From Chryseobacterium arthrosphaerae (GTDB lineage Bacteria; Bacteroidota; Bacteroidia; Flavobacteriales; Weeksellaceae), in the NCBI RefSeq assembly GCF_001684965.1, contig NZ_MAYG01000001.1, forward strand, positions 248,001 to 312,000: 64,000 nt of DNA, given 5' to 3'. Of this stretch, positions 33,638 through 40,870 are shown piece by piece (within the stretch, counting starts at the first letter, position 1; each line of letters starts with the position of its first letter). Both the position numbers and the translations under genes were made by a program. The notes beneath the pieces are model-generated. The model was given only the letters and a program-made list of their open reading frames with translations, searched no databases and was not told the origin of the DNA.

Positions 33638-34042
33638 TTAATCTTCGTTTATTTTTGTGTCAGTAAAAACATAGGTGTTGTCCTTTTTTCCCATCATTTC
33701 GACAGATTGAAATTTCACATCACCATTAGCCAGTACTTCATAATTATAAATGTCTGTCACATTATCTGTTTTATGAAGTTCATAATATTTCCCGTTTTGA
33801 GTCCACCAGCTGCCGTTTTCCGTTTCCTGTACCACACTGCCGTCTGCGTTGATGGCAACAAACATCAGAATGCTTTTACCTTTTTCCAGCCTGCATGATA
33901 CCCAATATTTTGAAACTCCTTCCATCTGCTGATTGACTTCAGAGCCTTTGTAACATCCCATGACTTTTGGATCATATTCCTTTTTTTGAGCTGTTAACCC
34001 TGCTGCTATAGAAAACAGGGATAAAACAAGTAATTTTTTCAT
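33638..34042 (-). CDS. Exported protein of unknown function
   Basis: 134 residues with signal peptide MKKLLVLSLFSIAAGLTAQ. The mature domain is small and beta-rich (GSVVQETENGSWWTQNGKYYELHKTDNVTDIYNYEVL) with two cysteines, reminiscent of lipocalin-like folds but not assigned. It is 3 nt from the oligopeptidase gene and 13 nt from tpiA, so co-transcribed. Confidence 0.65.
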   Translation of the reverse strand: MKKLLVLSLFSIAAGLTAQKKEYDPKVMGCYKGSEVNQQMEGVSKYWVSCRLEKGKSILMFVAINADGSVVQETENGSWWTQNGKYYELHKTDNVTDIYNYEVLANGDVKFQSVEMMGKKDNTYVFTDTKINED

Positions 34043-34045
34043 AGA

Positions 34046-36172
34046 TTATTTATTAATTCCTTCCAGTTTAAACATGAATGCATATACCAATGCGATATCC
34101 TTCAGGTAATCAAACCTTCCGGAAGCACCGCCATGACCGTAGTCCATATCGGTTTTTAGCAATAATACATTTTTATCCGTTTTCATATCTCTCAGTTTCG
34201 CCACCCATTTTGCAGGCTCGAAATACTGTACCTGAGAATCATGAAGACCTGTTGTTACCAGTAGGTTAGGATAGTTTTTCTTTTCTATATTTTCGTAGGG
34301 CGAATAAGATTTCATATAGAAATAGGCCTCTTTATTATTCGGATTTCCCCATTCGTCATATTCATTGGTCGTAAGCGGAATACTTGTATCCAGCATGGTA
34401 TTGACAACATCTACGAAAGGTACCTGAGAGATCACTCCGTTCCACAGCTCAGGGCTCATATTGGCTATGGCACCCATCAGTAATCCGCCGGCACTTCCTC
34501 CCTGGGCATACAGATGCTTTGGAGAGGTATATTTTTCTTTTACCAGATATTCTCCGGCATCAATGAAATCGGTAAACGTATTTTTCTTTTTCATCATTTT
34601 ACCGTCCTCATACCATTGTCTGCCCATTTCCTGTCCGCCACGGATATGAGCAATAGCATAGGCAAAACCTCTGTCGAGAAGACTCAGCCTGTTACTGCTG
34701 AAAGTTGCATCCATAGAACTTCCGTAGGAGCCGTATGCATAAAGAAGCAATGGATTTTTACCATCCTTTTTAAACCCTTTTTTATAAACAATGGAAATCG
34801 GAATTCTGGTACCGTCCTTTGCAGTGGCAAAAAGCCTTTCAGTGGTATAATCGTCTTTCTGATACCCTCCCAGAACTTCCTGCTGCTTTAATAATGTTCT
34901 TTTTCCGGTCTTTAAATCCTGTTCATACTGAGAACCTGGAGTAATCATGGAAGTATATCCGAAACGGAAATTATCAGTATTGTATTCAGGATTTGCTGAC
35001 GGATAAACCGTATAAGCGGCTTCATCAAACTTCAGGAACTCTTTTTTTCCTGTTTGTCTGTCATAGATCACCAGCTGGGTCAGTCCGTTCTGTCTTTCGC
35101 TGAAAACAAGATAGTTTTTGAATGCAGAAACATCCTCCATCAGCACATCTTTTCTGTGCGGGATAAAATCTTTCCAGTTTTCGATGCCGGTTTTATCCAA
35201 AGGAACCTCCACCACTTTGAAGTTGAGGGCATCCTTATTGGTCGTTACCAAAAATTTATCTTCCAGAGAAGTCACGTTATACAATACGTTCTTTATTCTG
35301 GGCTGGAAAACTTTGAAGTTTCCATTGGGATCATTGGCATCCAGATACCTTGTTTCAGAAGAAGTGGTAGCACTGGATTCGATCAGGATAAACTTGTTGT
35401 TTTTGGTCTTTCCTACACCAATATAGTTGGTTTTATCCTTTTCCTCATATACCAGAACATCTTTTGCGGAATCTGTTCCCAGTGTATGTCTGAAGATCTT
35501 TTCCGTTAAAAGGGTTTCAGGATTTTTGGAGGTATAGAAAATTGTTTTGTTATCGTTGGCCCATGTTGCAGAACCTGTTGTATTTTTTATCCCGAGATCA
35601 GTTGTTTTTCCGGTAGAAAGATCTTTTAAGAATAGCTTGTACTGCCTTCTCGAAACATCATCCACTCCGTAGATCATTTTAGTATTGTCAGGGCTTATGC
35701 TGAAGCCTGCTGCGGCATAATAAGGATGTCCTTCCGCCATCTTGTCTACATCCAGAAGTACTTCTTCCGGAGCAGTAAGGCTGCCTTTTTTTCTACAATA
35801 TTTAAAATACTGTTTTCCTGCTTCTGTACGGCTGTAGTAATGATAACCGTTTTTGAAAACAGGCACAGACTCATCCTTTTCCTTGATTCTGGCCTTCATT
35901 TCCTGGAACAGCTTCTCTCTGAAAGGTTCAGTATCTTTCATCATACCTTCCCAATAGGAATTTTCGGCCTTTAAATAGTCAACGACTTTGGTAGAGTCTT
36001 TTCCTTTTTTAAAATAATCAATCATCCAGTAATAAGGATCATTGACCTTATCGCCGTGGATTTCTCTAATGTGTTCCTGCTTTTCTGCAACAGGAGCCTT
36101 CAGGTTTGGAAATTGCTGAGACTGAAATGTAGATGCACTCATTACTAATAATCCTAGATAAATTTTTTTCAT
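34046..36172 (-). CDS. ptrB: Exported prolyl oligopeptidase family peptidase (oligopeptidase B type)
   Basis: 708 residues with an N-terminal signal peptide (MKKIYLGLLVMSASTFQSQ), so probably periplasmic, unlike cytoplasmic Escherichia coli PtrB. The N-terminal S9 propeller domain starts at DPYYWMIDYFK, the C-terminal alpha/beta hydrolase has Ser in AQGGSAGGLLMGAIANM near residue 560, Asp in TTGLHDSQVQYFEPAKW near 645 and His in DMDYGHGGASGRFDYLKD near 685. The LTTNEYDEWGNP block is typical of oligopeptidase B, which cuts short peptides after basic residues. Confidence 0.88.
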   Translation of the reverse strand: MKKIYLGLLVMSASTFQSQQFPNLKAPVAEKQEHIREIHGDKVNDPYYWMIDYFKKGKDSTKVVDYLKAENSYWEGMMKDTEPFREKLFQEMKARIKEKDESVPVFKNGYHYYSRTEAGKQYFKYCRKKGSLTAPEEVLLDVDKMAEGHPYYAAAGFSISPDNTKMIYGVDDVSRRQYKLFLKDLSTGKTTDLGIKNTTGSATWANDNKTIFYTSKNPETLLTEKIFRHTLGTDSAKDVLVYEEKDKTNYIGVGKTKNNKFILIESSATTSSETRYLDANDPNGNFKVFQPRIKNVLYNVTSLEDKFLVTTNKDALNFKVVEVPLDKTGIENWKDFIPHRKDVLMEDVSAFKNYLVFSERQNGLTQLVIYDRQTGKKEFLKFDEAAYTVYPSANPEYNTDNFRFGYTSMITPGSQYEQDLKTGKRTLLKQQEVLGGYQKDDYTTERLFATAKDGTRIPISIVYKKGFKKDGKNPLLLYAYGSYGSSMDATFSSNRLSLLDRGFAYAIAHIRGGQEMGRQWYEDGKMMKKKNTFTDFIDAGEYLVKEKYTSPKHLYAQGGSAGGLLMGAIANMSPELWNGVISQVPFVDVVNTMLDTSIPLTTNEYDEWGNPNNKEAYFYMKSYSPYENIEKKNYPNLLVTTGLHDSQVQYFEPAKWVAKLRDMKTDKNVLLLKTDMDYGHGGASGRFDYLKDIALVYAFMFKLEGINK

Positions 36173-36196
36173 GGTTTTTTTATTAGAATTGAGGTT

Positions 36197-36547
36197 TTAT
36201 GACAAACCCCATAGGTTTTTAAGAAGAATGTAAAATGTATGCTCTTCATCCGTTACCTTATGATCTGCTTTGATCAGCGATTTTGCAAATTCTGCAAATT
36301 TTACACGCTCATCTTCGGTAGAATCTTCGTGGAAGCATCTTGCATGAAACTCAAAATGGTCTTTCCATTCTTCAGGCTGTAAAAGAGCCAGGGTTTCAAG
36401 CTCATTGTCAAGATTCATCCTGAACGGGAATTCATCGGCCAGATATTGCTGTACAAGCATTCCTTCCTCAGGAGCAAACTCTCCGTCTACAGAAGAAAGG
36501 ATCATTAGTAAGTGATAACCGGCGATTGATTTATTTGATTTTTGCAT
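36197..36547 (-). CDS. TerB-like helical protein
   Basis: 116 residues, all-helical, with the TerB-like signature of an acidic early segment (LLMILSSVDGEFAPEEGMLVQQYL) and a similar later one (FAKSLIKADHKVTDEEHTFYILL). Annotation as tellurite-resistance-like is by fold only; no ter operon is nearby. Within the DUF1599-tpiA operon region. Confidence 0.7.
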   Translation of the reverse strand: MQKSNKSIAGYHLLMILSSVDGEFAPEEGMLVQQYLADEFPFRMNLDNELETLALLQPEEWKDHFEFHARCFHEDSTEDERVKFAEFAKSLIKADHKVTDEEHTFYILLKNLWGLS

Positions 36548-36629
36548 AAGTATTATAATTAAGTTTAGTGTTTAACGTTGATGATCAGCTCTGTGGATTG
36601 ATATTGATATTCCGGCCTTTGTTCCGGTA

Positions 36630-37739
36630 TTATTTAACGTAATCTTTAGCAGGCTGCTTGTCAATGATTTTACCCTTTTCCAGGATCAGAACAAACGGGT
36701 TGCTTCTTGCTATTGTTTTGATGGCAGTTCCGTCCATCATGGCATTTTTGATTGTTTTAAAAGTATTCGGGTCTGTAGAAATTCCATAGATTAATGCTCC
36801 TTTCTGCGTGTTTACTTTGGCCTCCACTTTTTGAAGCAGTTCAGCCGGAACCTCTTTTGGATGGTAGGAAAAAACCAATACGGCTTTTGGCGCATTAATG
36901 ATCTCTTCCGTAAGTTCCATTCCTGAAGGATTTTCAATTTTAAATTTTACGATCTCAGATTTGTAACCTTCTTTCGTCAGTACAGATTCATTTTTTCCTT
37001 CTTCAATTTTCCATGGCGATCCTTCTTCCCAGTATTTTGTTTCTTTGATATAATCATCCTGATTGATTCTGATAACTTCCCCGGTTTTCTGATTTTTCAG
37101 AGAATAAAAGGTCTTATATTCAGAAGGGTTTTTACTTATTTTCAGCTTTTCTCCTCTGATGTCGGTTCCTATTTTGTAATCACGGAAATCAATGATCGGT
37201 TCATGCATAATGCCCTGAGCCATAATGTAAATCATGACCAATGAAAAAATACCCAGAAGAGCATATTTCAATTTGCTGGAAGACTCTTTTCTGCTCACTC
37301 CGTATTCGTCCTTTTTACGGAACTCTTTTCTATACATTACAAACAGAAGGATAAGCCCTGCTAAAAGAGCCACATCTTTGAAAAAGCTCTGCCATGGTGT
37401 GAATTTGATCGCATCGCCGAAACATCCGCAATCCGTTACCACATTGAAGTAAGCCGAATAAAAAGTAAGAAATCCGAAGAATACACAGAGAGCGATTAAA
37501 AATGATAAGGTAAATTTAAGCTTTAATTTCAGCAGCAGCATAAACCCGAGGAAAAGCTCAAGCACCACTACAATGATTGAAAACAGCAGGGCAAATTTTT
37601 CAAAAAACGGCATATTAAAGACCGCAGGAGAAAAATATTCCTCCATTTTGAAAGAAAATCCTACCAGATCCACAGCTTTTACAAAGCCTGAAAGGATGAA
37701 AATAACTGCAATAATAAAGCGTAATAAACCTTTGATCAT
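36630..37739 (-). CDS. BT_3928-type DoxX-like membrane protein
   Basis: 369 residues. The first 190 residues hold about five membrane helices resembling DoxX/MauE (FIIAVIFILSGFVKAVDLVGF, FLGFMLLLKLKLKFTLSFLIALCVFFGFLTFYSAYF, then DCGCFGDAIKFTPWQSFFKDVALLAG). The CGCFGDA motif is characteristic of the MauE-like group. The last 150 residues form a soluble, possibly thioredoxin-like domain. It starts 1 nt after the DUF1599 gene, the conserved neighbour in Bacteroidota. Function unproven; redox or quinol-linked roles are proposed for DoxX relatives. Confidence 0.82.
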   Translation of the reverse strand: MIKGLLRFIIAVIFILSGFVKAVDLVGFSFKMEEYFSPAVFNMPFFEKFALLFSIIVVVLELFLGFMLLLKLKLKFTLSFLIALCVFFGFLTFYSAYFNVVTDCGCFGDAIKFTPWQSFFKDVALLAGLILLFVMYRKEFRKKDEYGVSRKESSSKLKYALLGIFSLVMIYIMAQGIMHEPIIDFRDYKIGTDIRGEKLKISKNPSEYKTFYSLKNQKTGEVIRINQDDYIKETKYWEEGSPWKIEEGKNESVLTKEGYKSEIVKFKIENPSGMELTEEIINAPKAVLVFSYHPKEVPAELLQKVEAKVNTQKGALIYGISTDPNTFKTIKNAMMDGTAIKTIARSNPFVLILEKGKIIDKQPAKDYVK

Positions 37740-37740
37740 A

Positions 37741-38307
37741 TTAAATAGTTTTGGGTTCGAATTGATTGTTTTTTTCAGAGAATTTAATCAGACAGAAAAC
37801 GGCATAGTTCAGCATATCGAAATAGTTGGCATCAAGACCTTCAGAAACGATGGTTTTCCCCTGGTTGTCTTCAATCTGTTTGGTTCTCAGTACTTTTTGA
37901 TAAATAAGATCTGTGATGGATGAAATTCTCATATCCCTCCATGCCTCACCGTAATCATGATTTTTTCTTTCCATTAAAGCCTTGGCTTCACCGGAATATT
38001 TATCGTACAGGCTTAAAATTTCTTCCTTATTTTCATTAAAGTCATTGGCAAGCCCCTTTTCAAGCTGAATAAGTCCAATGATAGAATAGTTGACAATGGC
38101 GACGAATTCATCTTCTTCACTTTCATCCACCATCTTTTTATCGGTCATCTGCAGCGTACGGATTCTGTTGACTTTGATGTAAATCTGATCCGTTATGGAA
38201 CTCGGCCTTAAAACCCTCCATGCCGCACCGTAATCCTGTAATTTTTTACTGAAAAGATCACGGCACTGACTGATAACTTCCCCGAATTGTACTGATGTTT
38301 TTAGCAT
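37741..38307 (-). CDS. DUF1599 domain protein
   Basis: 188 residues made of two copies of the same motif: LQDYGAAWRVLRPSSITDQIYIKVNRI near residue 21 and NHDYGEAWRDMRISSITDLIYQKVLRT near 115. This matches the DUF1599/Nmad-related family, whose members are suggested to act in nucleotide modification or clean-up; no activity is proven. First gene of a reverse operon and divergent from folP, its usual neighbour in this group. Confidence 0.88.
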   Translation of the reverse strand: MLKTSVQFGEVISQCRDLFSKKLQDYGAAWRVLRPSSITDQIYIKVNRIRTLQMTDKKMVDESEEDEFVAIVNYSIIGLIQLEKGLANDFNENKEEILSLYDKYSGEAKALMERKNHDYGEAWRDMRISSITDLIYQKVLRTKQIEDNQGKTIVSEGLDANYFDMLNYAVFCLIKFSEKNNQFEPKTI

Positions 38308-38324
38308 AAATTTTCTTAATCTTC

Positions 38325-38332
38325 CAAATATA
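38325..38332 (-). promoter_or_regulatory. -7 promoter element of the DUF1599 operon
   Basis: On the reverse strand this reads TATATTTG (TAnnTTTG), 17 nt before the start codon at 38307. Confidence 0.7.
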
Positions 38333-38339
38333 CGAATTC

Positions 38340-38642
38340 GGTTTTAGATTTTTGAATTTGAGGAGGCGAGTTTGTGAGTGAGAGGGCTTGAGAGTAGGAG
38401 AGTAAGAAGTAAGAGCGTTTGAGGGTTGAAGAATAAAGAGGACTGGATTTCGGGGTGTAGTGTGGGGTGCTAACTTCTAACTTCCCGCCCATCATTTCTA
38501 ATTTCCAGCTTCTAATTTCTCATTAAACACTCACAAATCACTAATTTTGCAGAATACAGAATCATTTATCAATTATCATTCATCAATTATAAACTCCCAT
38601 GCTCTCCAACTCTTCAACTCTCCCACACTCAGACTCTCCAAC
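38340..38642. repeat. Polypurine and polypyrimidine degenerate repeat tracts
   Basis: 38355-38440 is almost pure purine with GAGAG/GAAG units; 38465-38525 and 38594-38642 are pyrimidine-rich (TTCTAATTTCCAGCTTCTAA, CTCTCCAACTCTTCAACTC). The first tract resembles the reverse complement of the last. The last tract encodes the first residues of FolP. Similar TTCCAGCTTC units occur at 51747-51780. A promoter element for folP lies at 38542-38549. Confidence 0.6.
38542..38549 (+). promoter_or_regulatory. -7 promoter element of folP
   Basis: TAATTTTG, an exact TAnnTTTG match, 49 nt before ATG 38599. Confidence 0.6.
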
Positions 38643-39465
38643 CTATTCAATCAACTGCAATGGCCGCCTGGTACAGCTAGACACTCCAAAGATCATGGGA
38701 ATTCTCAACCTTACTCCCGATTCTTTCTCTGACGGCGGAAAATTCAATAATGAAAATGCGGCATTGAAGCAGACCGAAAAACTTCTGAAAGATGGAGCTG
38801 AAATCATTGATATCGGTCCGCAGTCTACACGCCCCCATGCCAAATTTCTCAGCAGTGAAGAAGAAATAAACAGGATTGGAAATGTCATTTCCGGAATCAA
38901 AAAAGAATTTCCGGAAGCGTTGATATCGCTGGATACTTTTTATGCTGCTACTGTCAGGTTTGGGTTCAGTGAAGGAATCGATATCGTTAATGATATTTCA
39001 GGGGGGCAGTATGATACGGAAATGTTTGATACAGTGGCGGAAACAAAGCTTCCCTATATCCTTATGCACATCAATCCGTCTTATGAAACCATGCATGAGA
39101 AGATAAAATTTGAAGACATTACGCTGGAGGTCAATCGTTACTTTTCCGGGAAGGTGAATCTGCTTCGGGAAAAAGGAGTCAAAGACATTATTCTTGACCC
39201 CGGTTTCGGCTTTGGAAAAACCGTAGAAGACCAGATGAAAATGATCAGTGAAGTGGAATACCTTGGATTTGGAAGATTACCTTTACTCATAGGGATTTCA
39301 AGAAAATCATTTATCTATAAACCGCTTGGGAAATCACCGCTGGATATCAATGAAGAAACCCAGAAACTTCACCTGAAAGTATTGGAACAGGGAGCTAAAA
39401 TTTTAAGAGTTCATGACGTCGCTGAAGCAAAGGAAACACTTACTCACTTTTTGTTAAAAAAATAA
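38599..39465 (+). CDS. folP: Dihydropteroate synthase
   Basis: 288 residues. Condenses p-aminobenzoate with hydroxymethyl-dihydropterin diphosphate in folate synthesis; sulfonamide target. The TIM barrel has MGILNLTPDSFSDGGKF near residue 33, DIGPQSTRPHA near 74, DTFYAATVRF near 113, NDISGG near 130 and LDPGFGFGKT near 195. The first 17 residues (Ser/Pro-rich, MLSNSSTLPHSDSPTY) come from a pyrimidine-rich repeat tract and are probably a recent non-conserved extension; the family core begins at INCNGR. The next in-frame ATG would remove a core strand. Confidence 0.95.
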   Translation: MLSNSSTLPHSDSPTYSINCNGRLVQLDTPKIMGILNLTPDSFSDGGKFNNENAALKQTEKLLKDGAEIIDIGPQSTRPHAKFLSSEEEINRIGNVISGIKKEFPEALISLDTFYAATVRFGFSEGIDIVNDISGGQYDTEMFDTVAETKLPYILMHINPSYETMHEKIKFEDITLEVNRYFSGKVNLLREKGVKDIILDPGFGFGKTVEDQMKMISEVEYLGFGRLPLLIGISRKSFIYKPLGKSPLDINEETQKLHLKVLEQGAKILRVHDVAEAKETLTHFLLKK

Positions 39466-39503
39466 AAAGTGTTAAAAAAACTTGTGAGTAATTAAAAAGT
39501 TTA

Positions 39504-39511
39504 TACATTTG
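39504..39511 (+). promoter_or_regulatory. Promoter of the ilv operon (-7 element)
   Basis: TACATTTG (TAnnTTTG) with a TTG at 39482-39484, 19 bp upstream, the spacing expected of the main Bacteroidota sigma factor. It ends 5 nt before the ATG of leader peptide 1, so the mRNA may begin at or next to the start codon. Confidence 0.8.
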
Positions 39512-39515
39512 CAAC

Positions 39516-39599
39516 ATGAATTTTACGAATCAGAAAAATATTATTGTCATTTCTATTGCAGCTGTTGTCATTTACAACAGTAAGGAAACGGCATTTTAA
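39516..39599 (+). CDS. Ile/Val-rich leader peptide 1 of the ilv operon
   Basis: A 27-residue frame whose residues 9-19 read IIVISIAAVVI (eight of eleven are Ile or Val), ending ...NSKETAF before TAA. It lies between the operon promoter and a strong terminator. Its 3' part contains GAAACGGC (39585-39592), complementary to the 5' arm of the terminator, and GCTGTT (39561-39566), which can pair with AACGGC (39587-39592). These are the segments 1, 2 and 3 of classical attenuation: a ribosome waiting at Ile/Val codons would free segment 2 to pair with segment 3 and allow read-through. Confidence 0.85.
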   Translation: MNFTNQKNIIVISIAAVVIYNSKETAF

Positions 39600-39627
39600 A
39601 AATAGATTTTTAATTTAAATTATATAT

Positions 39628-39658
39628 AAGCCGTTTCATTTTTGAAGCGGCTTTTTTT
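39628..39658 (+). terminator. Attenuator terminator 1 of the ilv operon
   Basis: 11-bp stem AAGCCGTTTCA / TGAAGCGGCTT (one G-U) with loop TTTT, followed by seven T residues. Its GCCGTTTC (39630-39637) pairs perfectly (8 bp) with GAAACGGC in leader 1, the competing antiterminator. Confidence 0.9.
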
Positions 39659-39662
39659 AATT

Positions 39663-39670
39663 TTTATTTG
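39663..39670 (+). promoter_or_regulatory. Possible second promoter before leader peptide 2
   Basis: TTTATTTG differs from TAnnTTTG at one position. TTTG at 39641-39644, inside terminator 1, is 18 bp upstream. It ends 8 nt before ATG 39679. If active, transcription could start after attenuator 1. Confidence 0.35.
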
Positions 39671-39678
39671 TACAGCAT

Positions 39679-39735
39679 ATGTATCAGTTATTAGCAGTAA
39701 TTATTATCGTCATTATTATTCCCTTGCGTCTGTGA
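39679..39735 (+). CDS. Leu/Ile/Val-rich leader peptide 2 of the ilv operon
   Basis: An 18-residue frame, MYQLLAVIIIVIIIPLRL, ending in TGA. Twelve of 18 residues are Leu, Ile or Val, the three amino acids made from this pathway. The last codon and stop lie in CTGTGAGAAGG (39730-39740), which pairs at 10 of 11 positions with CCCTCTCACAG (39768-39778) in the following terminator. A ribosome that reaches the stop would cover this antiterminator strand; one held at Leu or Ile codons would leave it free. Confidence 0.85.
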   Translation: MYQLLAVIIIVIIIPLRL

Positions 39736-39765
39736 GAAGGAAAGTGTATGACTGTACATATATTG

Positions 39766-39797
39766 AGCCCTCTCACAGCGTGAGAGGGCTTTTTTTA
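39766..39797 (+). terminator. Attenuator terminator 2 of the ilv operon
   Basis: Stem AGCCCTCTCAC / GTGAGAGGGCT with loop AGC and a T8 tract, 34 nt before the ilvE start codon. With leader 2 it forms a second complete attenuator. Confidence 0.92.
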
Positions 39798-39830
39798 TTC
39801 CCATTTATTAAATTTTAACCCCCATATAAC

Positions 39831-40703
39831 ATGTATTACAACGACGACACGATCATCTATTTTGACGGAAACTTTATGAAAGCAAAAGAAGCGGGAACTG
39901 ATCTTTACGGGCAGTCACTCCACTACGGATACTCTGTGTTTGAAGGCATTAAATCCTACCGCACAGAAAACGGAACAGCAATCTTTAAAGCAAAAGAACA
40001 TTATGAAAGACTCAAAAGATCAGCAGAACTGATGCATATCCCTTTCGATTACTCCGTAGAACAGCTTACAGAACTTACGTATGAGCTTTTGGAACGAAAC
40101 GGATTCACAGATGCCTATATCCGACCGTTGGTGACCTGCTCCCCGAATATGTCTCTGTCAAAAGGAAAACAGTCTTATCTCTCCCTGTTGGCCTGGGAAT
40201 GGAATAACGGATATCTCGCCGATAAAATGAAGATCATGACTTCAGACTTTCAGCGGCCCAACCCTAAAGCCTTCAAGGTAGAAGCCAAAGTAGGCGGGCA
40301 CTATGTCAATTCCATTCTGGCTTGTCAGGATGCTAAAGATAAAGGATATGACGAAGCCCTTGTTCTGGATGAAAACGGAAATGTAGCTGAAAGTTCGGGA
40401 GCCAATGTATTCTACGAAAAAGACGGAATGCTGTTTACCCCTGCAAAAGGAAGCATTCTTCCCGGAATCACGAGGCAGACGGTCTTTGAGATCTGTAACG
40501 AGCTGAGTATTCCAGTAAAAGAAGAGTTCTTTTCACCGGAAGAAATGAGAGGGGCCGATGCAGGATTTTTCTGCGGAACAGCCGCTGAGATCGTTGCCCT
40601 GGATTCTCTTGATGATGTTCCTTTTACCAAAAACTGGGATGATACCGCAAGTGCTCTTGTACAGCAGGCTTATCAGAAAAGAGTAAGAGTTTTGTCATTG
40701 TAA
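39831..40703 (+). CDS. ilvE: Branched-chain amino acid aminotransferase
   Basis: 290 residues, class IV PLP-dependent aminotransferase. Makes Ile, Val and Leu from their 2-oxo acids with glutamate. Visible: QSLHYGYSVFEGIKSYRTENG near residue 27, the PLP lysine in VEAKVGGHYVNSILA near 150, and EALVLDENGNVAESSGANVFY near 175. First gene of the ilv operon, directly behind the tandem attenuators. A 167-bp gap to ilvD contains a TAGTTTTG (40812-40819) that might be an internal promoter. Confidence 0.95.
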   Translation: MYYNDDTIIYFDGNFMKAKEAGTDLYGQSLHYGYSVFEGIKSYRTENGTAIFKAKEHYERLKRSAELMHIPFDYSVEQLTELTYELLERNGFTDAYIRPLVTCSPNMSLSKGKQSYLSLLAWEWNNGYLADKMKIMTSDFQRPNPKAFKVEAKVGGHYVNSILACQDAKDKGYDEALVLDENGNVAESSGANVFYEKDGMLFTPAKGSILPGITRQTVFEICNELSIPVKEEFFSPEEMRGADAGFFCGTAAEIVALDSLDDVPFTKNWDDTASALVQQAYQKRVRVLSL

Positions 40704-40870
40704 ATTTTAAAAATTTAAACAATTGATTTTCAATTAAATAAATCTGTTTTTCAAACGGTTGGATATTGTAGTTTTCGGGAAATTTGAAAATGATAAAAAT
40801 ATAACAAGCTGTAGTTTTGGGTCGGAATTAAGCAAAGACTTCATTATAAAAACAGGATAAAGAAAAGCAA

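Noticed and set aside
38547..38732. Alternative frame overlapping the folP start as a small peptide
   Set aside because: It results from the pyrimidine-rich repeat and overlaps the conserved folP core in another frame; unlike the ilv and tyrA leaders it has no terminator partner.
40704..40870. A third attenuator in the ilvE-ilvD gap
   Set aside because: No short Ile/Val/Leu-rich frame and no stem followed by a T tract are present; only a TAGTTTTG that could be an internal promoter.
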